The notes beneath the pieces were generated by a model. It made no database searches. It was given only the letters and a program-made list of their open reading frames with translations, and was not told where the DNA came from. From assembly GCF_008629685.1 (NCBI RefSeq), contig NZ_VWSF01000002.1:124001-188000 (forward strand): 64,000 nt of DNA, given 5' to 3'. Origin of the DNA: Adhaeribacter rhizoryzae (GTDB lineage: Bacteria; Bacteroidota; Bacteroidia; Cytophagales; Hymenobacteraceae). This document shows positions 1-9,493 of this stretch, in pieces (positions within the stretch are counted from its first letter, which is position 1; each line of letters starts with the position of its first letter). The position numbers and the translations under genes were made by a program.

Positions 1-65
1 TATTGTTAAATTTTCTTTTTTTTAGCGCTTAAAACAACGTCAAAGCCTTTGCTAAATAATAAAAA

Positions 66-120
66 GCAGAAAATCCGGCTATTCTCATTTTTTGGAGAAC
101 AAGCCAGATTTTCTTCTTTT
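66..120 (-). terminator. Intrinsic terminator of the M61 peptidase gene
   Basis: An imperfect hairpin pairs 68-80 with 102-114 (AGAAAATCCGGCT with AGCCAGATTTTCT, one mismatch). Read on the minus strand it is followed by a T-rich run ending near position 50. It lies 27 bases past the stop codon of the leftward peptidase gene. Confidence 0.6.
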
Positions 121-140
121 TGTTATACGAAAAAATTAGG

Positions 141-2000
141 CTATAATCCGCTGTAAAGCCAGGCTTCCCGGAGCTGTTTTTGCTGGTCGGTAGCGGCCGG
201 ATCGAGGCGCAATAAATGTTGGGTTTCAACGGGTGTTTGGGTAATAGTGCCGGTTAATTTTTGCGTAACTGCGTTGCCTTTTTTGTCTTTTCGGCTAACG
301 GTTACTTCCAGGTTGGCTCCCACGGGCGCATTGGTAACTTGCTGCGCAATAATTTTAGGAGCGGTGGTAGCCGTTACTTCCTGGCCATTTATAGCCATAA
401 TTACATCGCCGGCTTGGTAGCCCATTTCTTTACCGAAATCGTTCATGTTGCTGGTGCCGGCAATTACCATGCGGCCTTCTTTGTTCAGGGCGGTTTCTAC
501 CCGGCCAAAAGTATTTACCATTTCGGTGCCCTGGGGCGCGTAGGTTACCCCAACGGTTTTGAATATTTCGGTGTAAGGCAATGGTGTTGCGCCTTCTACA
601 TACTGCCGGAAAAAGTCGCGTATTGGCGGGTAAGTGAGCTCGGTAATCTTATCGAAGAGTTCTTCGTCTTTAAAGGATTGGTCTTTGCCGTAGGTTTTGG
701 CCAGGTCGTTCATCAGGTTGCGAATTCCGTATTTCCCGCCCGATAATTCCCGGAGTTTAATATCCAGCGCCATGCCAATTAATGCACCTTTCTGGTACAC
801 GTTGCCGTACTGGTTTTCGTGTTTATCCAGAGCCCCTTTGCTCATTACTGTAAACGGCAGCGTATCGTTGTATTTAAGCGAACCGGCAATGTAGGCGCGC
901 AGCTTGGTTAAATATTCTTCGGGACTGATTAACTTTTGATTTGCCTGCACGTGCGAAGCAAAATATTCCGTTACGCCTTCGTACAACCACAAGTGCTTCG
1001 ACATTTGGGGATTGATGTAGTCGAAGTCGCCGATTTCTTCAGAATGAATATTTAAAGGCGTTACAATGTGAAAAAACTCATGGGCCGCAATGCCTCTGAT
1101 TTGGTTGGCAATTTGCTGCGAATTAAAAGGCGGCAAATAATAAACCGAAGAATAAGAGTGCTCCAAAGCGCCGTAAGAACCGGTGGTGTTGTAAGCATCG
1201 TCTACGTAAATCAGGAAAGCGTATTTTTCGACGGGTAGTTTGCCGCCCAGGTAATTTTTCTGGGCTTCCAGTATTTCTTTAATATTTTCGGCAATTATAC
1301 CCGATTGCACATCTTTTTTGGCAGTATACACCGATACCAATACTTCGGCGCCGCCAATCTGCATCATGGCGGTATCGGGCACGTTGTACATCAGCGGCGA
1401 ATCTACCACATCCATGTAAGAATCGATGCGGTAAGTATCGGCGGTTGGGGTGGTTTTAACGGCTTTTAAGGGCGTAGAACCGTAAAATCCCTGGGGTTTG
1501 GTAATGGTTAGTTCGTAGGGTACACGCTTCAGGCCATCGAAGTAGCCAATAAACCCGTGTGTGTTGAGCAAAAAGTTTTTGTTTTCTTCGATGTTGGTGC
1601 CGGCCGGTTCAAAAACAATATCTTCTTTTTTGGTATTATCAAAAGTATCGCCGGCCCAGTAGGTAATCTGGTCCAGGTTTTTGGCTTTGCTTATTTTCCA
1701 GCGGTTCTCGTCGAGTTTAGTAACCGGCAAAGCGCGGCCTTTTTTATCGAGCGCCTTAAAATCCGAAATATATTTGCCGAAGTTATACACGGCGTAAGTG
1801 CCGGGTACCATTTTGGGCATATTGTAAATAATTTCGGATTCTTTTATTTCGGGTGCTTTCAGGGTAACTTGTATGCGATCGTTTTGCACCTGGGTTAAAT
1901 TCAGGTTAAACTGGTAAACTTTGTTTTTAGCTAATTCATCCGAAGCAAAAGAAACTTGCCGCAAACTCAAAGCCAGCAGCAACAGCCATATTTTTCTCAT
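141..2000 (-). CDS. M61 family metallopeptidase with PDZ domain
   Basis: A secreted zinc aminopeptidase-like protein of the M61 (glycyl aminopeptidase) family, probably acting in the periplasm on peptides. The thermolysin-like motif HEFFH is at residues 307-311, and the downstream LWLYEGVTEYF segment supplies the third zinc ligand (Glu). A PDZ domain occupies roughly residues 490-590 (GYQAGDVIMAING). The start is set at the ATG at 2000 because it gives a clean signal peptide (MRKIWLLLLALSL). The longer frame to 2078 adds 26 residues that would bury the signal peptide. It is a single-gene unit with a terminator downstream. The substrate is not deducible. Family assignment is secure. Confidence 0.9.
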   Translation of the reverse strand: MRKIWLLLLALSLRQVSFASDELAKNKVYQFNLNLTQVQNDRIQVTLKAPEIKESEIIYNMPKMVPGTYAVYNFGKYISDFKALDKKGRALPVTKLDENRWKISKAKNLDQITYWAGDTFDNTKKEDIVFEPAGTNIEENKNFLLNTHGFIGYFDGLKRVPYELTITKPQGFYGSTPLKAVKTTPTADTYRIDSYMDVVDSPLMYNVPDTAMMQIGGAEVLVSVYTAKKDVQSGIIAENIKEILEAQKNYLGGKLPVEKYAFLIYVDDAYNTTGSYGALEHSYSSVYYLPPFNSQQIANQIRGIAAHEFFHIVTPLNIHSEEIGDFDYINPQMSKHLWLYEGVTEYFASHVQANQKLISPEEYLTKLRAYIAGSLKYNDTLPFTVMSKGALDKHENQYGNVYQKGALIGMALDIKLRELSGGKYGIRNLMNDLAKTYGKDQSFKDEELFDKITELTYPPIRDFFRQYVEGATPLPYTEIFKTVGVTYAPQGTEMVNTFGRVETALNKEGRMVIAGTSNMNDFGKEMGYQAGDVIMAINGQEVTATTAPKIIAQQVTNAPVGANLEVTVSRKDKKGNAVTQKLTGTITQTPVETQHLLRLDPAATDQQKQLREAWLYSGL

Positions 2001-2184
2001 AAGTATTTTAAAGTGAATTGTATATAAACGGTTCTGGTTAAAGATTGATAATATATTTGAATAAGCCTGAAAAGACATAAATCAGGCCAAAGCTTTAAAT
2101 ATTATTTGCCCCGCCTAATGCCCTAATATATCGCACGCAATAGCTTTATATTAACATTAAGCAGAGAATTAAAGGTTGCCGCAA

Positions 2185-4593
2185 TTATTCCGAGCGTAAA
2201 GCTTTAATGGGGTTGGCCGTAGCCGCTTTAGCAGCCTGAATACTTACCGTGAGCATGGCAATAAGCATGGCAAAAAAGCCCGCCAGTAAAAAGGTCCAGA
2301 AACTAAGCGGCGTACGGTAAGCAAAATCCTGGAGCCAGCGGTGCATGCCGTACCAGGCAATGGGCGTAGCTAACCCAATGGCAATAATTACGAGCCAGGC
2401 AAAGTCTTTGGAAAGCAGCATAATAATATCGGTAACCGAACTGCCCAGTACTTTCCGGATGCCAATTTCGCGGGTGCGCTGCTCGGCGGTAAAAGAAGTA
2501 AGCCCAAATAAACCCAGGCAGGCAATAATAATAGTAAGCGCCGCAAAGTACCCGAAAATCAGCAGCATTTTTTCTTCGGTGTGGTATTGCTGGTTAAAAT
2601 ACTCGTCCAGGAAAAAATATTCTATCGGGTGTTTCGGGTCGAAATATTTCCATTTTTCCTGCACAAAGTTTAAAGTAGCCGGCAAGTTAGTTGTATTTAC
2701 CTGCACCAGTAAATAACCCGGCGAGGTAGGGGCTAAGGCAATAATTAAGGGCTCGATGGTGGTGTGGAGCGAAGTAAAATTAAAATCGTTTACAACGCCA
2801 ATTACCTTGGCATCCCAATCGGCGAAAAGAATTTTTTTGCCGATTGGGCTATCTTGCCAGCCCATCTTCCGGACCATGGCCTGGTTCACCAAAACCCCGC
2901 CTTTTAAATCGGTTGCCATTTCGCGCGAAAAGTTACGGCCTTCCAATATTTTTATGTTCAGCAACTCCAGAAAATCGTAGTCGCCGGGCAGTACAAAAGA
3001 AGTTCGTTCTTCCTGCTTGCCGTCTTTCTCAATTAAAGTTATCAGGTCGCTAATTGGCCCGCCCGGAATGGTAGAAATAACGGCTACTTTTTGCACCGCC
3101 GGGTTACTTAGCATTTCTTGTTTTACCTGGGGCAACTGCCTAATTAACGTAGTATCGCCGACCGGAATATCAATTACCAGCACCTGCTCTTTCCGGAAAC
3201 CCAGATTAGAATTTTTGATGTATTGCATTTGGCTGTAAACCACCAGTGTACCAATAATTAAAATCAGGGAAATGGTAAACTGCGTAACCACCAGAAACTT
3301 CCGGAACAACGCATTGCTGCCCTGCGGACTTTTATCGGATTTGAGTACTTCTACGGGTTTAAACGACGACAGGAAAAAGGCCGGATAACTGCCCGCTACC
3401 AGCCCCACAAACAACACAATCGCCAGCAGCACCAAGCCAAAAGAGCCTTCGGTAAAATAAGTGTAAGAAAAATTTTTGTTTGTAAGGGCGTTAAAGTGCG
3501 GCAGCAATATTTCTACCAGCGCCAGAGCCAGCAGCACCGCAAACAAGGTAATCAGAATAGATTCGCCAATAAACTGCCGGATAATTTGCGAGCGGTAAGC
3601 GCCTACTACTTTGCGTAAACCTACTTCGCGGGCCCGTTTGGCCGAGCGGGCTGTAGCCAGGTTCATGTAGTTAATGCAGGCAATCAGCAGTAAAAAGACC
3701 GCCACAAAGCTGAAAATATACACGTAAGCCTCTTGTCCGTAAGCTGCTACCTGGTCTTTCCATTCGGGGTTCAGGTGAATATCCCGGATAGGTTGCAAAT
3801 AAAAAGTTTCGCTGGCGGTTAGTTCGTTTTCTTTAATCCAGGGGTTAATAATATTTTTACTTAACCGGAATAATTGCTGCTGGAGGGCATTAATTTGGTT
3901 TTTATCTTTCAGCAACACGTAAGTATACCAGTTAAGCGCCAGCCAGTTAGAAATAGAAGTAACACCGTTTATTTCGGCAGAGCCTTTGCCCAGCGTAATC
4001 GCCGATAAAAAACCTTCGGCTTGCAAATGCGAGTGCTGCGGATTGGCTACTACGCCGATAACCTGGTGCGCGTTTTTGCTGAACTGTAATATTTGCCCCA
4101 TCGCGGCTTCGGCGCTGCCGAAAAATTTAATGGCCAGCGCTTCCGTGAGTACCATGGTTTTCGGGGCTTTCAGCGCCGTTTCGGGGTTGCCGTGTAAAAA
4201 AGTATAATTAAAAACTTTAAAAAAATTGCTATCGGCAAAGGCCAGGTTTTCCTGGTTAAAAGCTTTCTCGTTAATCCAGAGGGTTTGCTTGCTCACAGGC
4301 AATATTTTGGTAACTACTTCGGCTTCGGGGTAATTATCGCCAATGGTTTGGGCCAGTTTAAAAGGCGTGTAAGCAAATTTATCGTGCTGCCCCTGCATCC
4401 GGATGCTGCTTACCACGCGCACAATCCGGTCGGCGTTGGTAAAATAGCGCTCGTAGGTGAGCTCGTGCTGCACGTATAAAAATATAAGAATACAGGCCGA
4501 AATACCCGTTGCCAGCCCCAGAATATTAATAGAAGAATAAATTTTATTCCGGCGCAGGTTACGCCAGGCAATTTTAAAGTAGTTTTTCAGCAT
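2185..4593 (-). CDS. ABC transporter permease, MacB/FtsX type (two FtsX domains)
   Basis: An 802-residue inner-membrane permease typical of Bacteroidota. It opens with a short cytoplasmic stretch and TM1 (KIYSSINILGLATGISACILIFLYV), followed by a periplasmic MacB-PCD domain, three TM helices with the FtsX core (ACINYMNLATARSAKRAREVGLRKVVGA), a second periplasmic domain, and a repeat of the core (RTREIGIRKVLGSS). Such proteins couple ATP hydrolysis by a separate ATPase to mechanotransmission or export of peptides, lipids or drugs. No ATPase gene is adjacent. It is divergent from an NtrC-type regulator and kinase pair, a frequent arrangement in this phylum, so regulation by that pair is plausible but not shown. 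Confidence 0.9.
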   Translation of the reverse strand: MLKNYFKIAWRNLRRNKIYSSINILGLATGISACILIFLYVQHELTYERYFTNADRIVRVVSSIRMQGQHDKFAYTPFKLAQTIGDNYPEAEVVTKILPVSKQTLWINEKAFNQENLAFADSNFFKVFNYTFLHGNPETALKAPKTMVLTEALAIKFFGSAEAAMGQILQFSKNAHQVIGVVANPQHSHLQAEGFLSAITLGKGSAEINGVTSISNWLALNWYTYVLLKDKNQINALQQQLFRLSKNIINPWIKENELTASETFYLQPIRDIHLNPEWKDQVAAYGQEAYVYIFSFVAVFLLLIACINYMNLATARSAKRAREVGLRKVVGAYRSQIIRQFIGESILITLFAVLLALALVEILLPHFNALTNKNFSYTYFTEGSFGLVLLAIVLFVGLVAGSYPAFFLSSFKPVEVLKSDKSPQGSNALFRKFLVVTQFTISLILIIGTLVVYSQMQYIKNSNLGFRKEQVLVIDIPVGDTTLIRQLPQVKQEMLSNPAVQKVAVISTIPGGPISDLITLIEKDGKQEERTSFVLPGDYDFLELLNIKILEGRNFSREMATDLKGGVLVNQAMVRKMGWQDSPIGKKILFADWDAKVIGVVNDFNFTSLHTTIEPLIIALAPTSPGYLLVQVNTTNLPATLNFVQEKWKYFDPKHPIEYFFLDEYFNQQYHTEEKMLLIFGYFAALTIIIACLGLFGLTSFTAEQRTREIGIRKVLGSSVTDIIMLLSKDFAWLVIIAIGLATPIAWYGMHRWLQDFAYRTPLSFWTFLLAGFFAMLIAMLTVSIQAAKAATANPIKALRSE

Positions 4594-4967
4594 AGTTTCT
4601 TTGGGTAGTACATAGAATTAGCATTGGCGAAAAGCGGCGCGCAGGCAAAACCAAGAAGAATGCCATATTTAGGTTAAGCGGGTTTGCGTTGTAAAATGAA
4701 CCGTTTTGCCCGGTTTAACAATTATTAACTGTTCGGTTCCGTACATTTGCTGTCTGATAAAGTACACTTATCGGGCGCGGTTTTAATAATATTAACCCAA
4801 AATTGACTGCAAAGCTAAAATATTGCCTTTAAAGAGGCTTGGCATAAGGCTTGTAACAACGCAGCCAACTAGCCCTTGTGAAACCTGTTACTATCGCTTA
4901 ATATTGGTATAAATATTTAAGAACCGGAAAAAATTTAAGGCTGCTTTTCCTATTCCGTCCGAAATAA
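4594..4967. other. Divergent intergenic region, permease / NtrC regulator
   Basis: This 374-base region separates the leftward permease gene from the rightward regulator gene, so it must hold promoters for both. Apart from the sigma-54-like element at 4839-4854, no clear operator, RNA or small gene was seen. Confidence 0.6.
4839..4854 (+). promoter_or_regulatory. Sigma-54-like -24/-12 promoter element
   Basis: The sequence TTGGCATAAGGCTTGT has GG and G(T) separated by 10 bases, matching the TTGGCAC-N5-TTGC sigma-54 consensus except for T in place of the final C and T in the last base of the -24 block. It is oriented toward the sigma-54 activator gene starting at 4968, with about 100 bases of leader. 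This would fit autoregulation. The -12 mismatch lowers confidence. Confidence 0.4.
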
Positions 4968-6344
4968 ATGAATAATAAACTTGATTGCCGCATCCTGATT
5001 GTCGACGACGAAGAAGATATTCTGACGGCGGGCCGCATCTTTCTGAAACAGCATTTTACGTTTGTCCGCACCGAGCCCAACCCGAATAAAATTCCGTATC
5101 ACCTGCAAAACGACAACTACGATGTAATTATGCTGGACATGAATTACACCGCCGGCGCTACAAATTCCAAAGAAGGCTTTACCTGGCTTTCGCGGATTCT
5201 GGAAATTGACCCGGCCGCAGTGGTGATTTTGATTACGGCTTACGGCGATGTGGAACTGGCGGTGCGGGCATTAAAAGAAGGTGCCACCGATTTTGTGCTA
5301 AAGCCCTGGCAAAACGAAAAATTATTAGCTACCCTCACGGCCGCCTGCCGCCTGCGCAAATCTACGCAGGAAGTAAAAACCTTGGTAGATAAGCAACGAC
5401 ACTTAAACCAAGCCCTGAATGCCCATTACAGCGATTTTATTGGCGTATCGGCGCCCATGCAAAAGGTTTACCAAACCATTGAAAAAGTAGGCTCGACTGA
5501 TGCCAACGTATTAATATTAGGGGAGAACGGCACGGGTAAAGAACTGGCGGCCCGCGCCTTGCACCGTAAATCCAGAAGAGCCGATGAAGCCTTTGTGAGT
5601 GTAGATTTAGGAGCCGTAAGTGAAACTTTGTTCGAAAGTGAATTATTTGGCCACGCCAAAGGTGCTTTTACCGATGCCAAAGACGACCGCGCCGGTCGTT
5701 TTGAAGTAGCCTCGGGCGGCACCTTGTTTCTGGATGAGATTGGTAACCTGAGTCTAGCCTTGCAATCGAAATTATTAACGGCGCTGCAAAGCCGGCAAAT
5801 TACCCGACTGGGTACGAACAAACCTAAAAATATTGATATTAGGTTGGTTTGCGCTACCAATATGCCGCTGTACGAAATGGTACCCCAAGGGCGGTTTCGG
5901 CAAGATTTATTATACCGCATTAATACCGTTGAGCTGCATTTGCCACCCTTACGCGAGCGCAAAGAAGATATTCCACTGTTAGCCGAGCATTTTCTAAACC
6001 TTTACAGCCGCAAATACCAGAAAGGCAACCTGGGTTTAGATAAGGCCACGCTTAAAAAACTAGCCGAATACCACTGGCCCGGCAATATTCGGGAACTGGA
6101 CCATGCCATAGAGCGCGCCGTAATTCTAAGCGACCAAAGTACGCTGCTTCCCGCCGATTTTAATTTTATGCAACCAACACCGGCTCAGCCGGCCTTAATG
6201 GAAGATTATACCTTAGAAATGCTGGAGCGCATGATGGTGCAGAAAATATTGAGCAAGCACGCCGGCAATATTACCCACGCGGCCCGCGAACTGGGCATTA
6301 CCCGCACTGCTTTGTACCGCCGCATCGAAAAATATGGCTTATAA
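4968..6344 (+). CDS. Sigma-54-dependent response regulator (NtrC family)
   Basis: Cytoplasmic transcription activator with three parts. A receiver domain covers about residues 1-130, with the acidic pair DDEED and phospho-acceptor Asp57 in MLDMN. An AAA+ sigma-54 interaction domain covers about 160-390, with Walker A GENGTGKE and Walker B GGTLFLDEIGN. A C-terminal Fis-type helix-turn-helix contains NITHAARELGITRTALYRR. The sigma-54 contact loop reads GAFTDA rather than the canonical GAFTGA. The stop codon overlaps the start of the kinase gene (6334), so the two are translationally coupled and form a two-component pair. The nearest candidate target is the divergent ABC permease. Confidence 0.93.
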   Translation: MNNKLDCRILIVDDEEDILTAGRIFLKQHFTFVRTEPNPNKIPYHLQNDNYDVIMLDMNYTAGATNSKEGFTWLSRILEIDPAAVVILITAYGDVELAVRALKEGATDFVLKPWQNEKLLATLTAACRLRKSTQEVKTLVDKQRHLNQALNAHYSDFIGVSAPMQKVYQTIEKVGSTDANVLILGENGTGKELAARALHRKSRRADEAFVSVDLGAVSETLFESELFGHAKGAFTDAKDDRAGRFEVASGGTLFLDEIGNLSLALQSKLLTALQSRQITRLGTNKPKNIDIRLVCATNMPLYEMVPQGRFRQDLLYRINTVELHLPPLRERKEDIPLLAEHFLNLYSRKYQKGNLGLDKATLKKLAEYHWPGNIRELDHAIERAVILSDQSTLLPADFNFMQPTPAQPALMEDYTLEMLERMMVQKILSKHAGNITHAARELGITRTALYRRIEKYGL

Positions 6345-7695
6345 TAAATTTCGGCTCCGGGTTTTGTTGCGGTTTATGCTGCTACTGGCGATAACCGGCG
6401 GCTTTTGGTACGTGCTGTTGTACCGGCACTGGTATATAACTGCCTTTTGCCTTTTCCTGGTTTTGCTGGCTTTGCTGTTCGATTTATTTCATTATCTCGA
6501 AAAGACTAACCGTGAACTGGTCCGGTTCTTCTCGGCTATCCGGTACGAAGATTTTACCCAGCGCTTTCCGAACGAAACCAGAACCGGTTCTTTTGCTGAT
6601 TTGTACCAGGAACTAAATAATACCATTGCAGCTTTTCAGCGCATTAAAGCCGATAAAGAAGCCAACCACTTGTACTTGCAAAATTTGGTGGCGCACATGC
6701 GCATTGGCATTATTACCTTTAACGAAGCCGGCGAAGTAAACCTGATGAACCAGGCAGCTAAAGATTTGCTGCAAGTGCCGCACCTTACCCGCATTCATGG
6801 TTTACAGCGGGTTAGCCCCGAACTGACCGAAGCCATGGAAACGCTGGAAAATGAAGAAAGCAAACTGGTAGTGTTAAACCGCTCGGACGAACAATTATTG
6901 CTGACGGTAAAAGCCAGTACTTTCCGGCTGCAAGGGCAAGCGCTCAAGATTATTTCGCTGCAAAATATTCGTTCCGAAATGGAAGAAAAAGAACTCGATG
7001 CCTGGCAAAAGCTAATACGAGTATTATCGCACGAAATTATGAATTCTATTACGCCGGTTATTTCACTTACTAACAGTTTGGGCACGCTGGTAGAAGCCGA
7101 ACTAATAAACCGGGAAAACAACGAAGAACCCGATGAAGAAATCGTGCAGGACATCCGAACTGGTTTGGAAACCATTGAAAAACGCAGCGCTGGCTTGCTG
7201 CACTTCGTTGAAAAATACCGCAAACTTACCCGCATTCCCAATCCGCGCTTACAGCCTTTAAACCTAAACGAATTATTAAAAGGTATTCAGCAGTTGGTAC
7301 AGCGCAATTTTAGAGAGAACGGGGTAATTTTGCAATTGCAGTTACCGGATGCCCCGCTGTTACTGCAGGCCGATGGCGATATGCTGGAACAGGTAATTAT
7401 TAACCTGGTAAAAAATGCGCTGGAAGCTTGTCAGGAGTGCCCCGCTCCGCAGGTAGAAATAAAAGCCTACACCGATCCGCAGGAAAACAACCGGGTTAAA
7501 GTAGATGTTAAAGACAACGGCAAAGGCATACCGGAAGAAATATTGGATCAGATTTTTGTGCCTTTTTATACCACCAAGCGCCACGGTTCCGGCATTGGGT
7601 TAAGTTTATCGCGGCAAATTATGCGTCTGCACAAAGGTAGCTTGCGGGTAAGCAGTACTGCCCCCAGCCAAACCGTTTTTACCCTGGTATTTTAA
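6334..7695 (+). CDS. Membrane sensor histidine kinase, partner of the NtrC-type regulator
   Basis: A 453-residue kinase with two N-terminal membrane helices (about residues 10-50), a short linker, a PAS-like region, and a HisKA H-box VLSHEIMNSITP. The C-terminal HATPase domain has an N-box (NLVKNALEACQ), DNGKGIPEE and GSGIGLSLSRQI. This resembles the NtrB/NtrY class that normally drives NtrC-like regulators. It overlaps the upstream regulator gene by 11 bases. The very short periplasmic loop suggests it senses a membrane or cytosolic signal; the ligand is unknown. Confidence 0.92.
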   Translation: MAYNKFRLRVLLRFMLLLAITGGFWYVLLYRHWYITAFCLFLVLLALLFDLFHYLEKTNRELVRFFSAIRYEDFTQRFPNETRTGSFADLYQELNNTIAAFQRIKADKEANHLYLQNLVAHMRIGIITFNEAGEVNLMNQAAKDLLQVPHLTRIHGLQRVSPELTEAMETLENEESKLVVLNRSDEQLLLTVKASTFRLQGQALKIISLQNIRSEMEEKELDAWQKLIRVLSHEIMNSITPVISLTNSLGTLVEAELINRENNEEPDEEIVQDIRTGLETIEKRSAGLLHFVEKYRKLTRIPNPRLQPLNLNELLKGIQQLVQRNFRENGVILQLQLPDAPLLLQADGDMLEQVIINLVKNALEACQECPAPQVEIKAYTDPQENNRVKVDVKDNGKGIPEEILDQIFVPFYTTKRHGSGIGLSLSRQIMRLHKGSLRVSSTAPSQTVFTLVF

Positions 7696-7705
7696 TAATA
7701 AAGCT

Positions 7706-8029
7706 TTAAGAAGTAGCGCCGTTGCTGGTATATTGCCGCAAAACCTGGTTAAGTTGGTGCGCCGGCACTACTCCTGATTGCCGCCAAAGCACTTTACCAC
7801 CCTGGAATAGCATGAGTGTAGGAATGCCCTGCACCCGAAACTGCTGCGCTACTGCCTGGTTTTTATCTACATCCACTTTAATCACTTTTATTTTGCCGGC
7901 ATTTTCGCTGGCCACTTGTTGTATAATCGGGCTCATGGTTTTGCACGGACCGCACCAATCAGCGTAAAAATCTACTAATACAGGCATGCCCGGACTGTTG
8001 ATTAATTCTGAAAATGATTTTTTTGGCAT
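7706..8029 (-). CDS. Thioredoxin
   Basis: A 107-residue thioredoxin-fold protein with the active site WCGPC (Cys26 and Cys29) and the cis-proline segment GIPTLMLF. It lacks a signal peptide, so it is cytosolic. It should reduce protein disulfides using electrons from thioredoxin reductase. It converges on the kinase gene with only 10 bases between them. A second thioredoxin is encoded at 49098-49424, closer to canonical TrxA, so this copy may be a specialised paralogue. Confidence 0.93.
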   Translation of the reverse strand: MPKKSFSELINSPGMPVLVDFYADWCGPCKTMSPIIQQVASENAGKIKVIKVDVDKNQAVAQQFRVQGIPTLMLFQGGKVLWRQSGVVPAHQLNQVLRQYTSNGATS

Positions 8030-8780
8030 ATTCTCTTACTTTTTTACAAACTATCTACTACGTGGCTATGCAGGATTAAAAATTACTGTTCCGGAATATT
8101 TTCGGCGGAAGCAATTTAATCTTTCTCGCACCTGCTTTAAACCAATTGTATTTACTTCTTCTGGTACCGTAAGGTTTATGCTTTTAAATAATCCCCGAAA
8201 AATTGTTAGATATAATAATATCCTGATTATGGTCGGCTAATTCTAGCTGCCGGCATCTGCGTTTATAGCAGTAATATTGAGCTTTTTTAAGAAAGGATAA
8301 TGTTGTGCCTCCAGCAATTATTGTTTGTTGGTAATAGCTAAATCCGGAATATTTTGGCCTGGTTCTTCGTTCAGGTAAAACAGCCAGAATTTTATAAAGT
8401 CTGGTTCGGGCTGTAAACACAATGGCGTTTTTGGAGAACAGCCGTAAGAATATTTTGGGCACTAATTAAATAGAAAGAAAGCTGTACCTGGTTCGGGTTA
8501 GCAATAAGCTGTGAAACTTACTTGGTGATATTTTTAAGGTACCCATACTACTGGGTATAATGTTGAAACCTTTCCGGTAAGAAATTATTCAACTAGCTGT
8601 TTTTAAGGCAGATGGTTTCCGAAGCTAGTGACTTAACTTATGCGCCTGCGGCAGAAAGAAGACTGTTTTTTGAATTATTGCTTTAAGTAACTAACCTTAT
8701 ATAAAAAAATTAAAGAATAAAGCTTGTGATTTAAACGGTATAATTATTATATTATATCCCAAATCTATAAGTTAAGTTTT
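8030..8780. other. Intergenic region without a recognisable gene
   Basis: Both strands were read over 751 bases. There are short open frames on the minus strand (8184-8462, and a roughly 45-codon frame without a start near 8310-8460) but neither resembles a known family or shows clear coding bias. It may contain decayed coding sequence and the promoter of the phosphatase gene. No repeat or RNA was identified. Confidence 0.5.
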
Positions 8781-9356
8781 ATGGGTCGTTATTTGCTCCT
8801 TTTTATTTTAGTAGTAGCGGGGTACATTAATCTGGATGCCCGCCAGTTTGGTAAAGAGAAAAATAGGAACCAACTGATTTATAATCAAGCTGGTAGTACT
8901 ACAATTTACCTGGTAAGGCACGCCGAAAAAGAGACCCGCAACCCCAGCGAACAGGACCCGGACTTAACGGAAGTTGGGCAAAAACGTGCCCAGGCCCTAA
9001 AAGCCTATTTAGAAGATGTGCCGGTAGATGCATTTTTTTCAACGCCTTACAAGCGCAACCAGCAAACCTTAGCGCCACTGGCCCAAGGCCGTCCGCTTCA
9101 GTTTTACGAATCGCATGATTATACCTTGCTCCGCGATAAAATATTGTCGGAACACAAAGGTAAAACGGTAGTGGTGGTGGGCCATTCTAACACGCTACTG
9201 CCCATTATAGAAGCTTTTGGCGCTAAAAAACCAATCAAAGAAATTACTGATCGGGATTACGATAATATTTTTAAGCTAACCATATTACCCAAAGGTAAAG
9301 CCAAAGTAGAAGCGGGTAAATTTGGTGCACAATCAACGTTAGCTGCTGGTAATTAA
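8781..9356 (+). CDS. Histidine phosphatase superfamily protein (SixA/PGAM-like), exported
   Basis: The phosphoacceptor motif is LVRHAE with His47, and a second catalytic His lies in VVVVGHSNTL. These define the branch-1 histidine phosphatase fold, which hydrolyses phosphate esters through a phosphohistidine intermediate. The first 20 residues (MGRYLLLFILVVAGYI) form a signal peptide or anchor, so the enzyme probably works outside the cytoplasm. At 191 residues it is a compact single domain. The substrate is unknown, and the neighbouring secreted lipase gene does not specify it. Confidence 0.85.
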   Translation: MGRYLLLFILVVAGYINLDARQFGKEKNRNQLIYNQAGSTTIYLVRHAEKETRNPSEQDPDLTEVGQKRAQALKAYLEDVPVDAFFSTPYKRNQQTLAPLAQGRPLQFYESHDYTLLRDKILSEHKGKTVVVVGHSNTLLPIIEAFGAKKPIKEITDRDYDNIFKLTILPKGKAKVEAGKFGAQSTLAAGN

Positions 9357-9493
9357 TATTGCTTTAAAGCGCTTTTTTCTAAGCTGTTTGCTATATTTTA
9401 AAAAGATTAGGTTGTTGGATTTTCACGGGAACTTATAATCCGGTATTCGGTTTTACCTTATAAGATTAAATTGAATTTTAGAAACCGACTATC

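Noticed and set aside
29-229. 66-codon minus-strand ORF at the window start
   Set aside because: It overlaps the 3' end of the M61 peptidase gene and its terminator hairpin, is antisense-frame noise, and has no family resemblance.
4968-7695. Interpretation of the NtrC/kinase pair as the nitrogen regulatory system NtrBC
   Set aside because: No glnA, amtB or other nitrogen gene is nearby; the partner is an ABC permease, so only the family name is used.
8184-8462. 92-codon ORF (minus strand) in the 8.0-8.8 kb gap
   Set aside because: Arg/Lys-rich, uneven composition, no homology recognised and no clear promoter. A different short frame in the same place looks equally coding-like, so neither is supported.
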